Assembly: GCA_951804985.1 (NCBI GenBank)
Contig: OX638134.1
Coordinates: 3,658,001-3,722,000 of the forward strand
Direction of reading: 5' to 3'
Source of the DNA: Dryomyza anilis
Taxonomy: Eukaryota > Arthropoda > Insecta > Diptera > Dryomyzidae
Length of the DNA stretch: 64,000 bases
This document shows positions 14,001-26,499 of this stretch, one piece after another. Both the position numbers and the translations under genes were made by a program. A model generated the notes under the pieces. The model was given only the letters and a program-made list of their open reading frames with translations, was not told the DNA's origin and did no database searches. Every line of letters begins with the position of its first letter. Position 1 is the first letter of the stretch.

Positions 14001-17000
14001 GTTATTATTTGAATGTTGCTCATACGACACGTGGAAAGTCTATAAAATTATGTACAGTACAAGATCGAACTGCATATGCAAGAACAAGAACGACGCTGCA
14101 AGAACAAGAATCAGAATACCATTTCTCATTCTTATTCTTGCATTTGTTCATCACTGACTGTTCGATTTTTCAATACAAAATTAATAGGGGTACACATTTC
14201 ACTTCGTATCTGTGTATATTGCGTATATTGTAACTGATGGGCATAAAACAACTTTCTGCGTATCTTTTGAATTGTTAATATTCAAATTCATGAAATATTT
14301 TGTCCTTTGCAACATCTATACTATAGACAAAATAACCAACAAAATTAATTAAATTTATTGAACATATTCTTTCTTCCTATCACCATCCCAAATTACATTT
14401 CAAAAGGATTCCAATTATTGTACCTCGTTCCTGCTGGACACGATCGCAATCATAAATGTTTAAAAACTATAACTAACATAACTTTGAATCAACACCTTTA
14501 AACTGAATAAGATTCACTACTGAATGATTTATATTCAAACGTATTCAAATCGCAAAGGGGTTGTATTCATTTGAAAAATAGAAACATCGAATTCGAAAAC
14601 GTTTGTTTACAAATTTTATATGAAATTCGATCAAAAATCGTTCGAAATCCAGAACATAGCCAATTGACACAAATTTACGAAACATTATTTTAATAAAATA
14701 TAAAATAGTCATTTTTTAAAGCGTGACAATAAAAAAAAACTATTTAAATATAATATTTCCTTATATTATCCAGACAAATGTTGGAGTTATTTGGAACTAA
14801 ATTTGATTATTTGGATAATTTTTTTATTATATTTGAATTATTTTCTTACGAAAACTTACACGTTTCAAATTTGTGAGTAAAAATTTCTATATAAGATTTT
14901 CAAGATTTTCGTAAAAAGCGTCAAAATGATGTACTTAAATGATATATTTATCAAAATAGATATAGTACTTTTTAAAATATAATAAACATGTAAATAATAA
15001 TTTTAAAAATAAATATTACCTAAAAATTGTCAAATTGCTTTGAAATGCATTTATTACTTTCGACTTATTTTTGACTTTTACACAACAACAACAAAAAGCA
15101 GTCAGAAATTTCAATTCTCCGTAAAATATGTTTTGAAAAATGTGTTGTTGATTTCGAAAATTTTGTCGCTGTAATTTCTATGTGACACAAATAGAATTTT
15201 GCACAGCACCAAAACGACACAACACACGTCAAACTAACTAGTTTAGCGTTAATTTATGTAAGCAATAAAATTTATTTATCTGCTGGCTTTTAATCAACAC
15301 ACTACACTACGTAAGGTGTAGGAGAAAGAGGTATACAAAACGAAAAGTTAAATTGGAAAATTAGACAGACTGGCAGGCAGACAGTCGCACAAAGTGGCAG
15401 CGCGCAATAAAAATTTGAAATAACAGATTTTGGTGAGAAATCAAAGAAAGCTATTTTTAATTGAAATTTGAAAAAAATCTGAAGCAGTTCATATTTATTT
15501 TGCATACAAAGTATTTGAATTTGATTATTTTTTTTTTAATTAAATTCATTTTTTATGTTAATTGAAAAAAGTGCATTTTTGAAAAATTAGAATTGATAGA
15601 AGAAAGTTAGTAATTTTTAGCGATGCTTTGAACTATGTTTTATATAATTATGAAATAATATATTTTTATTTTGAAACTTGGATACACCAAAAATAAATCA
15701 AAAATAGTCTAAAAAATAAATTTATTTCGAGTATAAAACCAAATATTTTGAAAACTAAGTGCAGTATTGAAATTATTTTTAATATTAAAATTTTTCTTGA
15801 TAATTCAAAGATAGAAAACTTTTAAATTGTTTTTAGGAATTCATTTTATAATGTTTTATAATTTTTTTATTCTAATAGGTGACTTAAAAGGTGAACAAAG
15901 CTATATTTCGTTGGCAATTTTCTTCAAAATGTCACGTGATAGATTAAAAAACTGAGTATGCAGTCAAATTTAGCATCATTCTATGACATATATTTTGTGT
16001 TATCATGAACTATTTATTTCCTTTATTATCATTATATCTTAAGTACATCAAAAATATTTTAAAAATAATCTAAAAATCATAATTTTCATGTTTAGTTCCA
16101 AATATCTCGAAAACTAAATAAGATATTGAATTTCACTTTAATATTCAAATTTCTCTTGGGAATTTAAAGAAAACATGCATTTACATATTTTTGAAGAACT
16201 ACTTTTGTAAAATTCTGTAATTTTTTTTATTCTAAAAAGTGGCTAAAAAGGTTTTTAAATTTCATTTGGAAATTGTTTAAAAACATTATTTGATATAAAA
16301 AAAACTGAGTATGCAGTAATAATCAGCACCCTCGAATTATATGGAATTGATATACGGGAAGTCTATATATACAATTATATAGAAATGATATATACACTCG
16401 ATAAAAATACTATAAAATCAATAGTTTTTTGCTATCAAAATTAGTCAATAGGATAAATTATTAATTTAGTAGGTAAATCCCATTAAATACTACAAAATAC
16501 TATTAAAATATTTTTGTGTTTATATGAAAATATTTATTTTTTGTATACTATTGAATCAATAACTGTCCCATTGACCAATTTTAATAGAATTTTTTTCTGA
16601 GTGTAGAATCCCCATACTGAAAATTGTGTTGAGTGGTATAATGAATAAAAAAACTTGTTTTACATATTTTAATTTTATTTTTTTTTTTTCCTTACAGCCA
16701 ATTTCTTCGCCGCCGAAATTGTTTTAGCCTTGGAGTATCTACATTCGCTGCAGATTGTCTATCGTGATTTGAAACCCGAAAATCTGCTAATCAATCGTGA
16801 CGGTCACCTGAAAATCACCGATTTCGGTTTTGCCAAAAAATTGCGCGATCGCACATGGACCCTGTGCGGCACCCCAGAGTATCTGGCACCCGAAATAATA
16901 CAATCCAAAGGACATAATCGCGCCGTAGACTGGTGGGCTCTGGGTGAGTTTTGGATTGATTTGAGATATTTTTTTTGCGTCTATATTTTAAAATGACGTA

Positions 17001-20000
17001 GATGTTTTTATTTATTTTTTTTTTCTTTAAAAATTAAGCAAAATTTTGTTTATTTATTTTTTTACTATTTTATAAACAAAAAGTCCGTGCGAGAAATTAG
17101 AAATACTTTGTGATATTAATCATGTTGCGACCGCGTGGCGCGGCGTGCTGATTCATTTTGTAAAATTTACATTTTGCACAAAATTTCAAACAAATTTTCA
17201 ATTTATCCAGCGGTCATTAATCATTTTTCACAAGGTATTTTCACACCTTTCTTTTGTTTCGATTTATATATATTTTTTTTTATTTTTGCTGAAATTGGCA
17301 ACTTTGTAAGTTGAAAACTGTGTGTTTAGCACGTGTAGTGAGAGGCGGATGTGAAGCAGTTTTTTCGTGATTTTTTTGTGTTTAGTCAGATGAGTCAACA
17401 AACTCGATAAAATAAATTTAAGTTCTATAAATATAGGAAAATGAAAAAAAAATCCAAAAATAAAAATTATTTTTTTTTTTTAATTTTTGATTAAAAAAAA
17501 TCAATTTCATTATAAAAATAGAACTAAAAACACTCAATAAGACTTCAGACATTTTTTCTTTTTTAAACATTTTTTTTTTCTTATTAGTTTGGTCTTTCAA
17601 AATGGAAAATTTAAAAATTTTGTTACTATTTAATAAAAAAACTTATTTCATAATAAAAACATTCCAATCAAACAAAATTAAATTTTTTGATGCCTTTTTA
17701 TATTTAGTTTGGTCTTGGAAAATGGAAAATTGATCAAAAATATAAATTAGCAATATTTTGTTTCTATTTTAATAAAAACTTATTTCATAACAAAAATAGC
17801 CCCAACTAAAAAAATATTATAACTTTTATTGAACTTTTTATTGAAATTTAATTTTTTAATTTTATTTTATCATTTATTATGCGATCTATGTGAAAATTTT
17901 CCAAAAATATATTGGTTTCAATTTTAGTTTGCTGAATTTTTTCTTTGTTATGTTCACTCAACTACAAATATTGCTCTATTTCTTCCATAATTTCAAAATG
18001 TTTTTATTTATAGATCTATTCACATATTGTGACAGATTTTGAAAATTTATTTTCAAATTTATATTTAATTGGTCTCCAAATTAACACCTGATATCATCAT
18101 CTTCATCACCAGACGTTGAGCCCGACGTCGTGGAAATTTTTCTTTCGATCATTTTGTTTAAAAATAAAACAAATTTATTTCTTAATGAAAAATGAAAAAT
18201 CATCTAATTTTAGTATTAGTGATTAAGCGTAGACACTGTAGCTGGCAGTTAATAAATTTTTAAATTTTATCGAGAAAACAACATAAAATTTGTCGCAACA
18301 GATGAGGATTATACATTTTGTAAATGTTCCAAAAACAAACAAGACGGAGAAGAAATTTCAATTTTTAAAAGCAAAAAATATTCGTTTATAAAAATGTAAT
18401 ATTGAAAAATATTTTTATAATTTTTCGTACAGTTTATATCTCAAATTCGAATATTCGGATATTTCTCAATTTCTGTTTTGATCAAAGTTAAAAATCAAGT
18501 TTCAAAATCATATGCAACATTTATTTAAATGATTAGAATTCGATTGCAAACCTTTTTTTTGATAAAAATTTAATTCTAGAATCAAATAAATCCATTTTGA
18601 ATGAATGAAAATATTGATTCGATTTTAATGAAAAGTTAGAATACGCCCGATATTTAAATTTTAAAATCAAACTTACAATATGTATGGACCTGGCATGAAA
18701 TTGTACGATTTGATTAAATAAACTCCATATTCATTCACTCGATCAGTTGTATGAATTGCCTTGACAGTGAAAAATTTTATATTTTAATAGGTACTTATTT
18801 TATTTTAAGCAACATTTTAATTTAATAATTAGTTGGCTTAATAATTGTATTTTATTATATATATTTTTTTATTAATTATAAAAATTTACTATATTTTAAT
18901 TTTTTCTTAATAACTTAGTTCCTATAACTTTCTAACTTTTTCTATATTAAATTCTCATTTTTCAGGCGTTCTCATATACGAAATGCTCGTCGGCTATCCA
19001 CCATTTTATGACGACAATCCATTCGGCATCTATGAGAAAATTCTTGGAGGCAGAATCGAATGGCCGCGTCATATGGATCCTATTGCAAAGGATTTGGTGA
19101 AGAAATTGCTGGTGAACGACAGAACTAAGCGTTTGGGCAACATGAAGGTAAGAAAGAGTTTCGTAAAAAAATAGAAAACTTGTATAAAATTTATAACTAT
19201 TCAACTACTAAACTAAAAACTAAATACTATAAAGTTAATAGTACAAAAAAGATTGATTTGTCAATCTACAGAACTTATTTGAAAGTAAAAAAAAAATAGT
19301 ATTTGAAATAGATCATAGTAAATGCCTAAGTGTTCAGAGACAATAAAGAGTTATGTAGCAAATACAAAATTGCTTAGTGAACAGTGCAATACTATAAACT
19401 TAATAGTATAATGAGAAAAGGTATCCCAGAAATTTGGCATAATACAAAACAGTTCATATAATAAAAGAAAATAGTAATATTCTTACTGGAAATAGTTTTA
19501 GAGCTCAAAGTTATATGCAAAATACAAAACTACTTAGCTAACAAGTCAATACTATAAGTTTAATAGTGTAAAGAGAAAAACTGTCCGAAGACTTTAGCAT
19601 CATACAAAATATTAGTAGTATTTGAATAGCATCTTAAGTTAAGGAAAAATTATGTACTAAATAGAAAACTAGAAACTAAAAAAATATCATTATTATAAAT
19701 TTAATAGTATAATAAGAAATAGTGTTTGACAAATTTTGCAAAATCCAAATATTTTAAATTGTTTCAGCTGTGCGTATTATATTTGTACTCAACGTCTTGG
19801 AATCTATAATTCAATGCCGAATCCGAACGGCTGGTGAGGGCTTTTCATAGGCAATGTTTTACTCTCGTATGTTTGCCATTGACTGCCGAGAGGTAGCGCG
19901 ATATAGAAAATTTTTTCTATGAAAAGATGTTGTTAGCTCCAGTTCAGGCTTGAATCATCTGGGACCGTTTGGTTGGCAGTCCAACCACTAAACTCTGCGC

Positions 20001-23000
20001 TACCGACGCTACGGCAGACAAGGCAATACTATAAATTTAATAGTTTAATGAAAAAAAGTATCACAGAAATATGACAGAAAACAAAACATTTCATATAATA
20101 AAAAAGTAGTAATTTAGTATTAGTATGGGATCTAGAGTTTAATGTTAAAGAAAACTGATATAAAAATTACAAAATTACTTTGCTAACAAGAAAATACCAT
20201 AAATTTAATAGTAATAAAACTGTCCGACGAATTGGACACAACACAAAACATTTTAAATTGTAAAAGAAAGTAGTAGCATTAAATGTCCTTATAGTCCAAT
20301 TTTAACTAAGACAAAATGGAATAACCAATACTATATATTTAATAGTATATGTGTCTGACGATTTTTGAAGAATACGAAAAACTTTGAATTGTTTTTAAAA
20401 AAAAATGTATTACTTTAGTTATAGAAGTTATAGTCTATAGTTATAGAAGAGTTTTTACAACTGCATAGCAAGGTATTCAACACTATGTATTTAATAGTAT
20501 AAAGAGAAAAACTGTCTGAATTAAAAAAAGTTAAAAGCATTTCAAATTCTAAAAAAAATCACAATTTTAGGATTAGTAAATCAAAGTACTCACGACATCA
20601 AGAATAATAAATTTTCTTTTTTAAAAACCCAGAAAAAAATCCCTCAAATCCCATTAAAATTGGTCAATAGGACAACTATTGATTTAATAGTATACAAAAA
20701 ATAAATCTTCTCATATAAACTCAGTGGCAATGTCATGGTATTTTCTAGTATTTAATGGTATTTTCCGATTAAAATAATAATTTATCCTATTGACTATTTT
20801 TAATAGTAAAAAACTATTATTTATATAGTATTTTTTTCTGGGTGTATTAATTGTATTTTACTTTTTATATTTAAGTCAACAGAAAAATAATATAATATTT
20901 TTATTTTTTTCCGTTTTATAAAAAAAAATAAATGTATATATTAGACATCAATTAGTTATTTTTAAATTTCGAAAATAAATATTAAAAAAATGCATTAAAT
21001 AGCTATTTACTTAGCATTTGTTTATAGTCTCTTTGCCGCTGATTTATTATATTTTATTTTTTAGCACCAAAATTATTATTAAATAATATGTTAATGTTAG
21101 CTAAATTATTTATTATTATTTTCACACAGTTTGGCAGTTGTTGTTTATTTTGCATTTTAAAAACTTTTTATACTATTCATTTATTTTTTGTGTTTCATTC
21201 ATTTGCAGAATGGAGCCGATGACGTAAAGCGGCATCGATGGTTTAAAAATTTAAATTGGAATGACGTCTACAACAAGAAGCTTACGGTAAGTAGACAAAA
21301 AAATAAATTAAAAGTTAAAAATTGAAAATTAAAAAATAAATGTGCAAAGTGTGAGAAATATTATTTTGAAAAATATAAAAAATAAATGTCGAAAATGCGC
21401 GAATGATTTGCCAAACAAAAATAAAAAAAGTCGCGTGGGAAACAAATTTTATGCTAAATCTTTATTTTTTATTTTATTTAACTTTTGATGTATTGCTTGT
21501 GGTGATAATAAAAAAACGCAAGCTTTTTGTTCTTGTTCATGCAGTTTTTGGCAAGAACAAGAACGACCTTCCGATGCAAGAACAAGAAAATAAATTTCAT
21601 ATAACAGATTTTTCTCTTAGAAATTGTAGTAAAAGCAAAGACTCTTGCAGCAAAAACAAGACTGACAAAGCAAGAACAAGATCAAACTGCCCATGCAAGA
21701 ACAAGACTGACACGCCAAGAGCATGAACTAGATTGTCCTGCCGATGCAAGAACATGACAGAAAATGCAAGATCAAGACTATTATGATTGGTTTATGTCCT
21801 TGCATTTGATCAACACCATCTTTTTAACGGCTGCTTTTTAAATTAAAGAGCTCTGCTGAAAGCTGTTTTAAAGCACTGCTAAAAAAAACAGCGCTGACAA
21901 CACTTTGCTAATTGCTCAGCATTGCCATATTCAAAATGCATTAATTATTTTAAATATAATTTACGCAAATTCGATATTTCTGCTATTGACAGCTACTTTT
22001 TTTTCTTTAAATTTAAATTCTATTAAATAATAAATGAATTTTCGTCAATGCCAATGCTTATGCAAGGTCAAAACATTTCCCACATTTCAAGTGTTGCTGC
22101 ACAGCAATTTTTAGCCAACAATTTTTCTTAATTAAATGATGTTTTATTTATAATTTTTTTATTTATTTATATTTTTTTTTTTTAATTTTTTCTTTTTATT
22201 TTTCTGAATTTCTTTTCACGGCTCGTGGTTTTACACTCGCGTGTTCGCGCTGTGTGTGAGCAGCAAATTGTTTGCTTCTAAATGTTTTGCATTTATATCA
22301 ATTTGTTTTTGGCTAAAACATTTAACACACACCCATTGCTTTTATTAAAAATCTTTTCGTTCAAACAACGTCAGTGAATTTTTAAATTCTTTCGTTAAGA
22401 ATTTCAATTTAAAACTCATAAAAACTACAATTTTCAAATGCAATTGTAGCAGTCAAACAAATCTATTAAAAATTATCGATTAGAGAGCACTTTAAAATTT
22501 TGGTACATTTAAAAACAATTAAAGTTGTTTATTATTTATACTATATAGTAATTTTGTTTAAAATTGATTTTTAATATTTTCTAAAAATATATTAAATATT
22601 TTGAAAAATAATTTAGTTTAAAACAAAAACAGATTTAGGCTAACTGATTTAGACTAAGTTCAAGGTGCGTTAATGTCTACAAATTTCAATATTTTTTGTT
22701 TTAAATTTTTATTTTATTTTTTAATTTTAATTGAATTTCAATATTTATTTTGTATTTTGTTTCACGCTGCTAATTGACAGCCTCAATCAATTCGTTTTTG
22801 CTCTTACAGCAATTTTTGACAGTCTGACATTTTGAATGACAGCTGTGTGCTAGGTGCTAAAATGACAGTTTGTCGTTTTTGTATTTTGCCAAATTTCTAA
22901 GTAGTTTTCAGTTTATTTTGTATAACTTTCAATGCAATTTTACAAATAACTAAAAAGTAGTCTTTTTGTTTATGACATTTATTCTAATTAGGTGATTTAA

Positions 23001-26000
23001 CTAGAACAAGGCTCAAAATTAACAATAATTATTTTAAAAGCTATTTGTGTATTTTAAAATATATTAAGTCAAATATATATTTTATGTTGATAATATTTAA
23101 AGATCTTCAGAAACGTATTTTATCGATTTTCTAAAAGCCAGAGTACTTAAAACGAAACTAAAGTTTATTTTTTCAAATGTGACAATTGGCGCTCCAGTTG
23201 TTTCTAAATCAAATTAGATTCTTCGGATCACTCAGATCATGATACGTGCACTGCACTGAAATGTTTTACGAAACGACTTCTGCATTGAAGTTTAGTGCTT
23301 ATAAAAAAAACAGCTCGACTGTATAATTAAATCACATTTTTCTGGTATGTTTTTGTATTAAAAATTTCAATTTTTAAAATAACGCACAAATTAAAAAACC
23401 CTTTATTTTCATTAATCCGATGCTTTGTAGTCTGTAAAAATATGAATGATAGATGTGTGCCAGCAAGACCTTTTGAATATAAGTTTATATTCTATTTTAT
23501 ATATTTTTCCAATACTTTATTTGCCATTATTCGGAAATTTCGAGTTACTGTGATAACCGCTTTATATGTTTATACAACAAATTAAACAGAACTTATACAG
23601 ATTTTTTCCTGCTATAACTAGACGAGATTTGTGCCGTTCTGTGCTCATAACCATAGACCACAAGACATGAAACTCCGTCAATGTAGATGTAAAAATCGTT
23701 TTGTTAGTGTGCGTCGCAGTCGCAATTTGGACAACTTTTTATTCAACTGAGACAACTTTTATTCAACTTGGACAATAATGCCACAGATTTTCTCATTTTA
23801 GACATTTTTCCCCCTCTATATATTTAACATATTCACCACTGCTTTTGATGTTTGCGCCAAACAGAAATTTAATAACAAATTAATTTTCTGAAAACATAAA
23901 AATATTCAAAACAAACGTAAACAACGTTTTAGTTTATATATATTTAGTTTTATTCAAAAATTGATCGTGTGAGTACAATTTTCAACCGATTTTGATACGA
24001 ATTATGGATGATATCGTTGTCAGGCATGATGAAGAGCTATATTTGGCTGAACAAGCGTACGAAATTGTCAAATAGGACAAAATTTTAAAATATCTGTACA
24101 GAAAGGGATTATCGGACTGTTAATTGCTTAATGCCCGAATGCATACAACTTTTAACCATGAGTTAGCGATGGAAATCGATTAGTTAATCTGACAATTTCA
24201 ATATTGATATTAAAACAAAAAATTAAATTTATTTGTCAGATTGTTTTTAAATGATAACTGTATTCAACCGGCCGTAAGTAAATTCACAATTTTAGTTTAT
24301 TTTATTTAACTTCCTCATTATATTTAAACGCAATATTGTTCCATATTTGGTATTTACAGCGATATAAACATACACATAATTTCATTATAAAAACGATTTA
24401 TAATATAAATATTAAGACAAATATAATATATAATAAAGTTATTTTAATATTGTAATATTTGCAATAGTTTTGTCCCTTTTTCCCTAAACTATTGAAAAGT
24501 GGGACACACTGGTTTTATTCACCAAATTGCTATTTTTTTCTCGTAAATTTTACAATTTTTTCAGAAAATGTTAATTATTTTTTCACTTTTCCCTTAGACT
24601 ATGAATTTTAGCCATAGTTTTAAAAAAATAGTGCTAATTTTTAGACTCATTACGTGTAACTCAAAACTTCTGCATTTGAGTAGTTCGGTTGCAAAAAAAG
24701 GGTAAATTTTGGCAAATTTCACAAAAGTTTCAGCATCTGAATTAACAAACAGCTGTTTTGTGTTGTCGAAAATTTTACACGGTGAAACAACAACAATGCA
24801 AGCAGAGATGCGGCAGAGCTCATGTACACAATCCGTGTACCAAAAAATATCATAAAAAACAGGATTTTGCTATGTTGAGTATGTTTTTTGCGAAGTCGCA
24901 CGTCTTATAGTCTTTGCTCATAACGTTAACTGGCACAAATGATTATAATACTTTGAAATAACTGTATAGGGCTTGCATTATTACTTATACTTGTTATTTA
25001 TACAACAAATACAACGGAACTTCACCAGAACTTTTCCTAAGCTTACTACACTATATTTATGCATATAACGTTTACTTTCACGTGATTGTGCTACTTTGAC
25101 AAAGCTTTATAGGACTTGTATAATTAATTTATTATACATTTATACAGTAAATTAAACAGAACTTATGCAGACCTGTTTCTACAGTAGTTACACAGCATTT
25201 ATGAAGACTTAAGTAATATAAGTTTGGTACTTTTATATAACTGTATAAAACTTGCATAAAAAAAAAGAATAATTTAAAAATTAATTAAATTTGGAATATT
25301 GCTTTAATGCAATTTCTAAGTATTATTTTACTTTGAATCTCTGCATTAAAATTTAAAATAGACATTTAAAAAAGAAAAATCTCGATAATATTCAATAAAC
25401 TCCACATTTATTTTTTTAAATGGTTTTTAGCGGCTTCCCAGTCTGCCTTGTCTCGGAACCCTTCGATGCATCGAAGCTTTCTCGAACTAACTTCGATATC
25501 AAAGTTCGAACTCGTAGCTAAATCGCTTCTAATTTTCAAAATTTCACGTACATTCAAATTAAAGGACAAGATACTATATTTAAACATTTATCACATCGAT
25601 ATCGCAATATTTTTCGAAGCAATCTTTGATTTGTTTTTCTTCGATAACGTTCCGATTTTGAAAAATTTCTCGTACCGATAAACACCGATAGAAATCATCG
25701 ATATCTACCTACCATGTAGGTACAATTTGAGGCCTGATAACGTGGCGAAAACGGGTCCGATATTGTGTGATTTCTACATCTTCATTGATATCGTAACGAT
25801 ATCGAAACGAATAGCATACTGGGTAATAACAAGGAAAAATAAACATTGAAAAAAAAAGAACAGACGTACTGTTCTAGAACAAGATCGATGCAAGAACAAG
25901 AACGACACTGCAAGAACAAGCATAATAATTTCTGTTGTCATTTTCTATAAAAACTTTGTAAAGAGTGCAGCGTCAATTTGTATTTGTAAAAGTCGCCTAA

Positions 26001-26464
26001 TTAATATTAAACAATTTTATAAATTGCATTTCTAATGTGCGAATCGACGACTTACATGAGCGCCACTTTTTTCAATAATGCGCCATTTTATGACGCTGTC
26101 AAGCGTATCATTTGACGGCTGTTGCCATCATTTTTGCAATGTTTTCGTTTTTATTTTATTTATTTGTATACCTTATGTATTGCTAATTCTAGCAAACAAC
26201 AACAACAAAAAATATCAACAATTGATTTAATAATTGGCTGTATATTTAAATAATTTCAAAAAAAGACCATTTGCAATTAATAACAATTTAATTTTTCTTC
26301 TCTCTGTCTCATTTTATATATCTGCCCGCCGATTGCAGCCGCCGATTATGCCCGAAGTGTCATACGACGGCGACACAAGCAATTTTGACGAGTATCCCGA
26401 GACCGATTGGAAGCCGGCCAGAGCGGTGGATCAGCAAGACATGCAGCTGTTTCAAGATTTTTAG
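11048..26464 (+). CDS. Pka-C3: cAMP-dependent protein kinase catalytic subunit, Pka-C3/PRKX type (5' exons missing)
   Basis: AGC-family Ser/Thr kinase, expected to phosphorylate cytosolic and nuclear targets downstream of cAMP. Six coding exons join in phase with GT-AG borders: 11048-11216, 11981-12090, 16698-16943, 18966-19147, 21209-21286, 26339-26464 (about 303 residues to TAG). In order they give the Gly-rich loop (GTGTFGRV), the ATP Lys (CAMKLL), the hinge (EYVCGGELF), the catalytic loop (YRDLKPEN), DFGFAKKL, the activation-loop Thr ([15 protein letters not shown]), lobe helices (VDWWALG) and an AGC tail ending QLFQDF, the FxxF hydrophobic motif without extension. This tail and [15 protein letters not shown] favour Pka-C3/PRKX over Pka-C1. 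The start codon and N-terminal extension lie outside the window or were not recognised. Introns are 0.7-5 kb and rich in repeats. Orthology is from recollected family features, not a search. Confidence 0.93.
11217..11980 (+). other. Pka-C3 intron
   Basis: Donor GTAAGT at 11217 and acceptor TTATTTACAG ending at 11980. The rest is AT-rich; no element recognised. Confidence 0.8.
13065..13415. mobile_element. MITE-like element with CGGCAAACACACAGATAAAT ends
   Basis: A 22-bp perfect inverted repeat (13073-13094 and 13387-13408) bounds about 340 bp and extends imperfectly outwards (ATATTTCCGG against CCGAAAATAT). It carries no transposase frame. An internal palindrome built on ATCGAAAGAT..ATCTTTCGAT lies at about 13301-13332. 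Confidence 0.72.
14055..14115. repeat. GCAAGAACAAGAA-type repeat
   Basis: Short tandem, imperfect units of GCAAGAACAAGAACGACGCT type. The same word recurs at about 21520-21770, 25865-25922 and, inverted, 41275-41400. Confidence 0.6.
16395..16605. mobile_element. MITE of the ACACCCAGAAAAAA family
   Basis: About 210 bp with long imperfect terminal inverted repeats (left CACTCGATAAAAATACTAT, right ending TTTTTTCTGAGTGTA). The interior words GTCAATAGGATAAATTATT and TATACTATTGAATCAATAA recur, some inverted, at 20627-20845, 45998-46123 and 57161-57353. No coding capacity. Confidence 0.75.
16944..18965 (+). other. Pka-C3 intron
   Basis: Donor GTGAGT at 16944 and acceptor TTTTCAG ending at 18965. 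Mostly AT-rich. GC-richer patches at 17109-17150 and 18105-18140 have no open frame. No mobile element recognised. Confidence 0.75.
19220..20540. repeat. Degenerate ~150-bp tandem array with AATACTATAAATTTAATAGT landmark
   Basis: The landmark recurs at about 19226, 19388, 19548, 19693, 20028, 20196, 20332 and 20480, followed by similar text (AGAGAAAAACTGTC, ACAAAACATTT). After subtracting the SINE the spacing is roughly 90-170 bp. Copies are strongly diverged, so the array is old. Confidence 0.75.
19763..20013 (-). repeat. tRNA-derived SINE, diverged copy
   Basis: It matches 50106-50413 in order: GTATTATATTTGTACTCAA, CGAACGGCTGGTGAG, CTTTTCATAGGCAATGTTTT, GCCGAGAGGTAGCGCG, CTATGAAAAGATGTT, then the tRNA-like head ending near 20013. 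The internal promoter boxes have mutated. It splits the older tandem array. Confidence 0.85.
20627..20845. mobile_element. MITE of the ACACCCAGAAAAAA family, best copy
   Basis: About 219 bp starting ACCCAGAAAAAAATCCC and ending TTTTTTTCTGGGTGT. Inverted similarity continues tens of bases inward (GGTCAATAGGACAACTATTG against CCTATTGACTATTTTTAATA). Non-coding. Confidence 0.82.
21520..21770. repeat. GCAAGAACAAGAA-type repeat patch
   Basis: Imperfect units GCAAGAACAAGA with GACTGACAAA or GATCAAACTG fillers. Same family as at 14.1, 25.9 and (inverted) 41.3 kb. Confidence 0.65.
25865..25922. repeat. GCAAGAACAAGAA-type repeat patch
   Basis: Three imperfect units (GAACAAGATCGATGCAAGAA, then ACAAGAACGACACTGCAAGA). 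Confidence 0.6.
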
Positions 26465-26493
26465 ATTTTGTTTTCGTAAATTATTTAATATGT

Positions 26494-26499
26494 AATAAA
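26494..26499 (+). terminator. Candidate Pka-C3 polyadenylation signal
   Basis: AATAAA 30 bp after the stop, inside an A run. Several other A-rich candidates follow to about 27000, so the true cleavage site is uncertain. Confidence 0.35.

Larger units (their letters stand above)
12091..16697 (+). other. Pka-C3 intron with two MITE-like repeats
   Basis: Donor GTAAGT at 12091, acceptor CCTTACAG ending at 16697. It contains an inverted-repeat element at about 13065-13415, a GCAAGAACAAGAA-type patch at about 14055-14115 and an inverted-repeat MITE at 16395-16605. The remainder is AT-rich with no coding signal. Confidence 0.8.
19148..21208 (+). other. Pka-C3 intron filled by a tandem array, a SINE and a MITE
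   Basis: Donor GTAAGA, acceptor TTTGCAG. It holds a degenerate ~150-bp tandem array (19220-20540) interrupted by a SINE (19763-20013), then a MITE (20627-20845). The last ~350 bp show nothing recognisable. Confidence 0.8.
21287..26338 (+). other. Pka-C3 last intron
   Basis: Donor GTAAGT at 21287, acceptor GATTGCAG ending at 26338. It holds GCAAGAACAAGAA patches (21520-21770, 25865-25922), three related ~60-bp words built on TTATACAACAAATTAAACAG (about 23568, 24998, 25140), a small decayed coding-like stretch at 24004-24121 and an ATCGATATCG-rich patch at 25460-25810. No exon recognised. Confidence 0.75.

Noticed and set aside
16730..16996. Single-exon kinase frame starting MEYLHSLQ
   Set aside because: The apparent Met start is a shadow; the real exon begins at the acceptor at 16698 and ends at the donor at 16943, so it is an internal Pka-C3 exon.
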